This document shows, piece after piece, positions 1 to 6,686 of a DNA stretch of 39,041 nt (positions are counted from its first letter, which is position 1; each line of letters opens with the position of its first letter). Origin of the DNA: Arcobacter sp. 31_11_sub10_T18 (lineage in GTDB: Bacteria; Campylobacterota; Campylobacteria; Campylobacterales; Arcobacteraceae); contig MAAG01000047.1 in assembly GCA_002163065.1 (NCBI GenBank), positions 1 through 39,041 on the forward strand. Reading direction: 5' to 3'. A program made the translations under genes and the position numbers. The notes under the pieces are model-generated. The model was not told where the DNA came from, did not search any database, and worked only from the letters and a program-made list of their open reading frames with translations.

Positions 1-890
1 TTTATCCAATTGAGACAGACAAATTTGAAGACCTAAGAGAAGCCTTAGAAAAACTAAGACTAAATGACAGTTCAATTTCTTTTGAACCAGAAAGTTCAGC
101 AGCACTAGGAAGTGGTTTTAGAACAGGATTTTTAGGAATGCTTCACATGGAAGTAATCAAAGAAAGGTTAGAACGAGAATTTGACCTTGATTTAATTGCA
201 ACTGCTCCAACGGTTGTATATGAAATTCTTAAAACAGATGGAACAAAATTCTCTATTCAAAATCCATCTGAGCTTCCAATGCCAAATCATATTGATACTA
301 TTTTTGAACCTTATGTAAAAGCAACTATTTTAGTACCTGATGAGTTTTTAGGAAATGTAATAAAACTTCTTAATGACAAAAGAGCAATTCAAAATAAAAT
401 GGATTATATAGGAACGAGAGTTCTATTAGATTATGATATTCCTATGAATGAAATTGTTATGGATTTTTATGACAAATTAAAATCAACAACAAAAGGTTAT
501 GCATCTTTTGACTATGAACCAATAGGTTTTAGACCTGGAGTTTTACAAAAACTTGATATCAGAGTTGCGGGTGATGTTGTAGATGCATTATCAATCATTG
601 TTCCTGAAAACAAAGCTGTTTCAAAAGGTAGAGAGTTTATCAAAGCCTTAAAAGAAATGATTCCAAGACAATTATTTGAAGTTGCAATTCAAGCTTCAGT
701 TGGCTCTAATATCATTGCACGTGAGACTGTAAAATCAACAGGGAAAAACGTAACAGCAAAATGTTATGGTGGAGATATTACAAGAAAGAGAAAGCTTTTA
801 GAGAAACAAAAAGCAGGGAAGAAAAGAATGAAAGCAATTGGAAAGGTCAACGTTCCACAAGAAGCTTTCATGGCAGTTTTAAAAATATAG
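1..890 (+). CDS. lepA: Elongation factor 4 (LepA), C-terminal part; 5' end outside window
   Basis: Open frame from base 3 ([60 protein letters not shown]...) with the LepA C-terminal signature GRKKRMKxIGKVxxPQEAFxAVLK-like end. The ORF track start at 138 is internal. Confidence 0.97.
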   Translation, partial: YPIETDKFEDLREALEKLRLNDSSISFEPESSAALGSGFRTGFLGMLHMEVIKERLEREFDLDLIATAPTVVYEILKTDGTKFSIQNPSELPMPNHIDTIFEPYVKATILVPDEFLGNVIKLLNDKRAIQNKMDYIGTRVLLDYDIPMNEIVMDFYDKLKSTTKGYASFDYEPIGFRPGVLQKLDIRVAGDVVDALSIIVPENKAVSKGREFIKALKEMIPRQLFEVAIQASVGSNIIARETVKSTGKNVTAKCYGGDITRKRKLLEKQKAGKKRMKAIGKVNVPQEAFMAVLKI

Positions 891-911
891 ATTAATCTTT
901 TATACAATTTC

Positions 912-980
912 GGCGTTGAATAATAAATTTCAATTACTCACTTACAGTTGTAAGCTCCTAATTAAAATTTCTTCTTCGCC
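912..980. repeat. Copy 1 of dispersed palindromic intergenic element (imperfect inverted repeat, arms ~31-34 nt)
   Basis: GGCGTTGAATAATAAATTTCAATTACTCACTTAC-agtt-GTAAGCTCCTAATTAAAATTTCTTCTTCGCC. The reverse complement aligns with 34248-34329. Confidence 0.8.
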
Positions 981-1127
981 TTGAACTTGAGCAAAATCTC
1001 AAACTCTATTTTCAAAATTCAAATTCAAATCACTCATCAATATTTAATTCAATTTTATTCTGTGCTATTATTTTAGAATATAAAACTTTTAAGATGGGGG
1101 GCACTATATTATAAGTTTTTCCAATAA

Positions 1128-2957
1128 CTAGAGTTTTTGTTTGAATTCTTTAATTAAATACTTTAGTAGTTTTACGTTTAAATGACTATTACTATATGGC
1201 TCTAGATACTTTAATGCTTCATCTAAATAATTCTTCGACCTATCATAATAACTAACTCCCATGACCAAAGTATTGGCACAATGATATCCATAGACACTAG
1301 GAGTGATACTAGCTAGTACTCGATATAGATTTAGTGCTTCAGTGTAGAGTTTTTCTGCTTCATCCATGTTTGAAGCATCTTTTGTGTAAAGAGCAGCAAG
1401 ATTATTAAGTGTCATTGCAACACTTGGCATATGAACTTCTGGATTTAACTTCGCAAGTTTTCGTGAGATACTTAATGCTTCCACATATTCATGTTCTGTT
1501 TCAAGTATTTTTGTTTTATCTTTCACATGGAAAGCAGCCATATTATGCAGTGTTTTTGATACATTGGCTAAATAAGCACCAGGGTTTTGATTTGCCAATT
1601 CTCTTATTATCTCTAATGCTTCTGTATACTCACTTTGTGCTTTTTCTCTTTTATTATTATCTTGTGCATGAAGATTTGCTAAATTATTAAGTATCATCAC
1701 AACATTAGGAAGGTATATATCTGGATCTGTTTTTGCCAATTTTCTTGCAATTTCCAAAGCCTCATAATATTCTTCTTGTGCCTCGCCTCTTTTTGTATTA
1801 TCTTTGGTATGAAATGAAGCCAAATTATTTAGTACCATTTCAACATTGGGTAGATATTCTTCTGGGTTAATTTTAGCCAATTCCCTGGCCAAATTTAATG
1901 CCTCTTGATATTCCTCTTCTGTTTCAATTTTTTTTGTGTTATCTTTTGAATGAAAAGAGGCAAGATTATTCAATATCATTTCTACGTTTGGAATATACTT
2001 GTCAGGATTTGTAACTGCTAGCTTTCGAGCTATTTCTAAAGCTTCTAAATACTCTTTTTGTGTTTCATCTCTTTTTGAATTATCAGAGGAGTGAAAAGTA
2101 GCCAAATCATTCAATATAATTTCAACTTTTGGTATATATCTCTGCGCATTTGTTTTTGCCAGTTGTCGAGCTAGAGTTAAAGCTTCTTGGTAGTCTTTTT
2201 CAGTTTCTACTCTTTTGGAGCTATCATGGGAGTGAAATGATGCTAAATTAGTAAGTGTCATTTCCACATCTGCTAAATAAGTATGGGGATCAGTAATAGC
2301 CAGTTCTTGTCCAAGATTTAACGCCTTGAAATACTCTTGTTCTGCTTGAGACTTTGTATTTGAATCTTTAGCATGAAGATTTGCCAAATTATTAAGTATC
2401 ATTTCAATATTGGGTTTGTATTTATTTGGATTTTCTTTTGCTAAATCTAAAGCTTCTTCATAAGATAAGATTGCTTTTTCAAAATCGCTCTTATATCTTT
2501 GAAAAAAATACCCTACTTCAAAAAGATTATCAACACTCTTGTGACATTCAATGGCTTTTTCATACAAATTTTCAGTATCTGCTAGATTCCTCTCAGACAA
2601 GGTCATTTTTGCTTCAAATAAGAAAATATCTGCTTGCTTTTTACTTTTATTATCAGATTCAAGAGCAATTTGATTTTTAATATACGCTCTGGCTTCTAAA
2701 GTCCCTTGTTCGTTAAAGATATTATAGGATTCATCTATGTAAGATTCATCAATATTTTTTTCTAATTTATTCATATAATAGTTGATTTTTCTTTGAAAGT
2801 TCAACTCTTTTGATAAATCGTTTATTTTTTTTGACAGTTCTAATTGTTCTTTGATTTCTAAAGATTCAAACGAATTTTCTTTAAGAGTAGCAAGATTCTC
2901 TTCCAGTGATATAACTATTTTTAGTTTTTTATCTATTTTAATATGTTGAAAATCCAT
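1128..2957 (-). CDS. Tetratricopeptide-like repeat protein with ~47-aa repeat units
   Basis: 609-aa ORF with about 8 repeats of the form YLPNVEMxLNNLASFHxKDNxKRxETExEYxEALxLARxLAxxNPxx. Confidence 0.85.
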   Translation of the reverse strand: MDFQHIKIDKKLKIVISLEENLATLKENSFESLEIKEQLELSKKINDLSKELNFQRKINYYMNKLEKNIDESYIDESYNIFNEQGTLEARAYIKNQIALESDNKSKKQADIFLFEAKMTLSERNLADTENLYEKAIECHKSVDNLFEVGYFFQRYKSDFEKAILSYEEALDLAKENPNKYKPNIEMILNNLANLHAKDSNTKSQAEQEYFKALNLGQELAITDPHTYLADVEMTLTNLASFHSHDSSKRVETEKDYQEALTLARQLAKTNAQRYIPKVEIILNDLATFHSSDNSKRDETQKEYLEALEIARKLAVTNPDKYIPNVEMILNNLASFHSKDNTKKIETEEEYQEALNLARELAKINPEEYLPNVEMVLNNLASFHTKDNTKRGEAQEEYYEALEIARKLAKTDPDIYLPNVVMILNNLANLHAQDNNKREKAQSEYTEALEIIRELANQNPGAYLANVSKTLHNMAAFHVKDKTKILETEHEYVEALSISRKLAKLNPEVHMPSVAMTLNNLAALYTKDASNMDEAEKLYTEALNLYRVLASITPSVYGYHCANTLVMGVSYYDRSKNYLDEALKYLEPYSNSHLNVKLLKYLIKEFKQKL

Positions 2958-3088
2958 GAGTACCTCTTATATTGATATCAAGACCTGAGTTACTTTATAT
3001 TAATTCAACTAAGCTGTTGTTTGTATATGTCATTTTTGTTATAGTTTAAAACAAAGTTATTTTTTATAAAAGAGACATATTTTACAGT

Positions 3089-3433
3089 TTAATCTTCAGT
3101 GATTCGTCCTTGTTTTTTAACATAAGTGAGTCCCCATTTATACATTTCTTCCAACAAGGGTCTTAACTCTGCACCAAGTGGAGTCAGAGAGTAAATAACA
3201 CGTGGGGGGACTTCTGCAAAAGCTTCTCTATTTATAATTCCAATTTGTTCAAGCTCTCGCAATTTGGCTGTTAGTGTTTTTTTTGTTACGTTATTGATGA
3301 TATCAAAGAGTTCAGTGTATCGTTTCTCACCTTCTAATAAATACCATATTACATCAAGTTTCCATTTGTCATTAAATATCTCAGTGGTAACAGTCACTGG
3401 ACAAACGTATTCTTTATCATTTACAATATACAT
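3089..3433 (-). CDS. HxlR-family winged-helix transcriptional regulator
   Basis: 114 aa; CPVxxTxExFNDKWKLDVIWYLLEGEKRYTELFxIINNVTKKTLTAKLRELEQIGIINREAF..PPRVIYSLTPLG is the HxlR core. Confidence 0.93.
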   Translation of the reverse strand: MYIVNDKEYVCPVTVTTEIFNDKWKLDVIWYLLEGEKRYTELFDIINNVTKKTLTAKLRELEQIGIINREAFAEVPPRVIYSLTPLGAELRPLLEEMYKWGLTYVKKQGRITED

Positions 3434-3487
3434 ATATTGCCTTTTTACTTGAATTATAACACAGTAACCTTAAATGGGGATTCTAAA

Positions 3488-3540
3488 TATTCCAAGGATA
3501 CTATTTATACCTAAGGAGTCATAAGTATCCTAAGGATATT
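3488..3540. promoter_or_regulatory. Operator-like triple repeat in HxlR/MdaB divergent region
   Basis: AAGGA motifs at 3494, 3513 and 3532 (exact 19-nt period) within TATTCCAAGGATAC / TATACCTAAGGAGTC / GTATCCTAAGGATAT; AGGATACT (3495-3502) is inverted to AGTATCCT (3524-3531). Confidence 0.6.
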
Positions 3541-3590
3541 ATAAGATTCAAAGTACTATACTTCTCAAATCAAAATTCAAAAGGAAGAAA

Positions 3591-4184
3591 ATGAAAAATG
3601 TTTTAATTATCAATGGTCATCAAAAATGGGAAGGTGTTGCAAATGGAGATTTAACACAACAATTCGTAAGTACAACAAATGATTTTTTAAAAGAGAATGG
3701 TTTTAATATCAAAAATACAATCACCCAAAGTGATTATGTTATACAAGATGAGTTAGATAAATTTGCATGGGCTGACTATATCTTTTTACAATTTCCAATT
3801 TATTGGATGGGTGCACCATGGCTTACAAAGAAATATATAGATGAAATATTTTCACATGGTTATGGAACTGTTACTTATGTAAATGATGGAAGAAGTAGTA
3901 CCGACCCTTCAAAAAAATACGGAACTGGTGGATTATTAAAACAAAAAAAGTATATGTTATCAGTGACTTATAATAGTCCCCAAAGTGAGTTTGATAATGA
4001 AGATGGTTTTTTTGAAGGAATGAATTTAGATGAAGCCAATGTAGCTACCCACAAAACTTTTAAATATTGTGGTGCACAGCCGCTTGAGTCATACTCTTTA
4101 CATGATGTTCATAAAGGTGACTTAGATATTACTCATGCAAAACAAGAATTTGTTGATGTGTTAAGAAGAAATTTTTTAACTTGA
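3591..4184 (+). CDS. NAD(P)H quinone oxidoreductase / flavodoxin-fold protein (MdaB-like)
   Basis: MKNVLIINGHQKW...FLQFPIYWMGAPWLTKKYIDEIFSHGYG...GGLLKQKKYMLSVTYN; SD AAGGAAG upstream. Confidence 0.9.
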   Translation: MKNVLIINGHQKWEGVANGDLTQQFVSTTNDFLKENGFNIKNTITQSDYVIQDELDKFAWADYIFLQFPIYWMGAPWLTKKYIDEIFSHGYGTVTYVNDGRSSTDPSKKYGTGGLLKQKKYMLSVTYNSPQSEFDNEDGFFEGMNLDEANVATHKTFKYCGAQPLESYSLHDVHKGDLDITHAKQEFVDVLRRNFLT

Positions 4185-4259
4185 TTTTATATGGGTGTTA
4201 CATATTTTGTGACACCAAAACTTCATACAAGTTGATATACTAAAATAAAAAGTTTAACT

Positions 4260-4832
4260 ATGAGATGTATTACTTGTGAGCAATGGTCTTTTCAAATTAT
4301 CTGTAAATCTTGTCAAACTACCCTACTTCAACCCACACTATATAAACGACAACTAGATGAGGATTTTTTCGTCTATTCTTTTTACTCTTATGAGGAACTT
4401 CAAGATTTACTCAATACCAAATATGAATTTTTTGGGGACAAAGTTTTCAATATACTTGCCAAACTTTCTTTTGATAAATTTTCTTCTACTTTTAACTATC
4501 CTGAACAAATAATAAGTATTCCAATAGATGACCATACAAGACATGAGTTTTCACAAAGTGCTATTTTAGCAAGACATACAAAGTCCTCATATATTACACC
4601 AATCTACTCAACTTTAAAAGCTAACAATAAAATAAAATATGCAGGGAAAAACTTAGAATTTAGGGAGAAGAATCCTCGAAGATTTAAATATACTGGAAAA
4701 AATGATATTAAAGTGATACTAATAGATGACTTAGTAACAACTGGTCTAACACTTATTGAAGCTAGGAAAAAGTTACTGCAACACAAGTGTCAAACTCTCT
4801 TTGCTTTAACTTTATGTGATGCTAAATTTTAG
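4260..4832 (+). CDS. comF: ComF family protein (phosphoribosyltransferase-like)
   Basis: N-terminal CxxC zinc-knuckle-like motifs and C-terminal PRPP-type motif VILIDDLVTTGLTLIEARKKL. Confidence 0.88.
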   Translation: MRCITCEQWSFQIICKSCQTTLLQPTLYKRQLDEDFFVYSFYSYEELQDLLNTKYEFFGDKVFNILAKLSFDKFSSTFNYPEQIISIPIDDHTRHEFSQSAILARHTKSSYITPIYSTLKANNKIKYAGKNLEFREKNPRRFKYTGKNDIKVILIDDLVTTGLTLIEARKKLLQHKCQTLFALTLCDAKF

Positions 4833-4852
4833 TATAATTTATTTTTTAAACT

Positions 4853-4880
4853 CTAAGGACAACTCGTTGTCCTCTTTAGG
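4853..4880. terminator. Hairpin downstream of comF
   Basis: AAGGACAAC-tc-GTTGTCCT palindrome just after comF. Confidence 0.5.
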
Positions 4881-4942
4881 ATTTGCTTCTTTAAAAATGG
4901 CTTTGCCATTTTGTGAAAAGAAGTCATACTGTATACTGGTCC

Positions 4943-4971
4943 CCTTAAAACTTGGGAACCAAGTTTTAAGG
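4943..4971 (+). promoter_or_regulatory. Perfect hairpin overlapping the hisH ribosome-binding site
   Basis: CCTTAAAACTTGG-gaa-CCAAGTTTTAAGG (13 bp, 3-nt loop). Its 3' arm supplies AAGGA (4968-4972), 6 nt before the TTG start at 4979. Confidence 0.7.
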
Positions 4972-4978
4972 AATAAAT

Positions 4979-5587
4979 TTGATTGGAATAATTAATTACA
5001 ATATGGGAAATCTTGCTAGTGTTTATAATGCATGTCATTTATTAGACGGTGATGCACAAATAGTAAGTGATCCTAGTAAATTAAATGAATATGATAAGTT
5101 AATCCTGCCAGGTGTTGGTGCCTTTGGTGATGCCATGGAACACTTAATTCAAACAGGGATGAAAGATGCCATCTTAGAGTATGCCAAAACAGGCAAAGCT
5201 ATGTTGGGTATTTGTCTGGGAATGCAACTTTTGTTTGAAAGTTCAAATGAATTTGGTGAACATGCAGGTTTAGGACTTATTGATGGACATATTGTTAAGT
5301 TTGATAAAGAAAATATGCATGAAGATACTAAGATACCCCATGTGGGTTGGAATGTAATCAAAACCAAAGATGATCATACCTTATTTGAAGGTCTAGAAGA
5401 TCCTTACTTGTACTTTGTACATTCATACCATGTGCAAACTGATCCAAAAAATGTGATTGGTAAAACAGAGTATGGATATGAATTTGTAAGTGCTGTTCAC
5501 AAAAACAATATTTACGGTTTTCAACCTCACCCAGAGAAATCCCATGAAAATGGCTTAAAAATACTAAAAAATTTTATAAACTTATAG
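4979..5587 (+). CDS. hisH: Imidazole glycerol phosphate synthase subunit HisH (TTG start)
   Basis: MIGIINYNMGNLASVYNA...LPGVGAFGDAM...GICLGMQLLFESSNE...GLGLIDG...PHVGWN...YFVHSYH...GFQPHPEKS. Confidence 0.97.
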   Translation: MIGIINYNMGNLASVYNACHLLDGDAQIVSDPSKLNEYDKLILPGVGAFGDAMEHLIQTGMKDAILEYAKTGKAMLGICLGMQLLFESSNEFGEHAGLGLIDGHIVKFDKENMHEDTKIPHVGWNVIKTKDDHTLFEGLEDPYLYFVHSYHVQTDPKNVIGKTEYGYEFVSAVHKNNIYGFQPHPEKSHENGLKILKNFINL

Positions 5588-5598
5588 GACTAAAATAG

Positions 5599-6306
5599 AT
5601 GGATATATTACCAGCGATTGATTTAAAAGATGGAAAAGCAGTAAGACTTAGCAAAGGTTTAATGGACAGTGCAAAAATTTACAGTGACGAACCGTGGAGT
5701 GTTGCAAAAAGATTTGAAGAACTTGGAAGTAAATGGTTACATATCGTTGATTTAAATGGTGCATTTAAAGGTGAACCAGCAAACTTAGAACAAATCAAAA
5801 AAATAAGAGAAAACTGTAACTTAAAAATCGAACTTGGCGGTGGTATCAGAGATGAAAAAACCATCAAGATGTATTTAGAACTTGGAGTTGACAGACTTAT
5901 TCTTGGTTCAATTGCAGTAAAAGACCCTCAGTTTGTTAAAGATATGGCAGCCAAATATCCAATCGCTGTTGGAATTGATGCTATGAATGGTATGGTTGCA
6001 GTTGAAGGTTGGGCTGAAGTATCAACTATGAAAGCTACTGATTTAGCACGTGAGTTCGCAAATGCAGGTGTTGAAGCAATTATTTGTACAGATATTTCAA
6101 AAGATGGAATGTTGTGTGGAGTTAACGTTAACTTTACTGAAGAAATTGCTCAAGCTAGTGGTGTTGATACCATAGCAAGTGGTGGAGTTAAAGATATCAC
6201 TGATATAACAAACTGTAAAGAAAATGGTAATATAGCAGGTGTGATTGTTGGAAAAGCATTTTACGAAGGTACTTTAGATTTAGAAGAAGCTTTTAAAGTT
6301 TTATAA
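5599..6306 (+). CDS. hisA: Phosphoribosylformimino-5-aminoimidazole carboxamide ribotide isomerase
   Basis: [20 protein letters not shown]...[13 protein letters not shown]...[10 protein letters not shown]...[13 protein letters not shown]...ASGGV. Confidence 0.97.
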   Translation: MDILPAIDLKDGKAVRLSKGLMDSAKIYSDEPWSVAKRFEELGSKWLHIVDLNGAFKGEPANLEQIKKIRENCNLKIELGGGIRDEKTIKMYLELGVDRLILGSIAVKDPQFVKDMAAKYPIAVGIDAMNGMVAVEGWAEVSTMKATDLAREFANAGVEAIICTDISKDGMLCGVNVNFTEEIAQASGVDTIASGGVKDITDITNCKENGNIAGVIVGKAFYEGTLDLEEAFKVL

Positions 6307-6321
6307 TACAAAGGATAAATT

Positions 6322-6666
6322 GTGGCAGCTAAAATGGTAATCAAAGAGTTAAACAAAAAAAAAGATGGGTTAAATACTTTTATTTCTAAACTAGAAAGTA
6401 TTATTGAAGAGAAAAAGACTGAAATTCATCATTTAGATAGTACCATTCAAATTTTTGAAAATGATTCAAGTGAACAAGAATTAGAAGAAACAATTAATCC
6501 AAATATCATTAAACATGATTTTAATAATTCCTTAGATATTGAGCCCAATACTGATATGGAAGACAATATAAAAAAATCAATCAAAAAGCAAGCTGTTCAA
6601 GTTGAAAAACTACATAACGATGAAAAAGAGATTTTAAAACAGTTTAAACAATTGATGAGAGGTTAA
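6322..6666 (+). CDS. Hypothetical coiled-coil protein (GTG start)
   Basis: 114-aa ORF directly after hisA, same strand, charged helical composition; no family recognised. Confidence 0.7.
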   Translation: MAAKMVIKELNKKKDGLNTFISKLESIIEEKKTEIHHLDSTIQIFENDSSEQELEETINPNIIKHDFNNSLDIEPNTDMEDNIKKSIKKQAVQVEKLHNDEKEILKQFKQLMRG

Positions 6667-6676
6667 CCCCTCTCAT
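6655..6676. terminator. Bidirectional hairpin between convergent genes
   Basis: ATGAGAGG-ttaacc-CCTCTCAT, overlapping the stop of the 114-aa ORF. Confidence 0.6.
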
Positions 6677-6686
6677 TTAACTCTAC

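Noticed and set aside
1293-2420. Regular ~141-bp periodicity, considered as CRISPR or satellite DNA
   Set aside because: Repeats are in frame in a continuous ORF and encode TPR-like units; no short identical repeats with unique spacers.
3264-3452. 62-aa plus-strand ORF over the HxlR gene
   Set aside because: Antisense to a well-supported regulator; no RBS.
4853-5038. 61-aa minus-strand ORF across the comF-hisH hairpins
   Set aside because: Runs through palindromic intergenic DNA and the hisH start; low-complexity product with no support.
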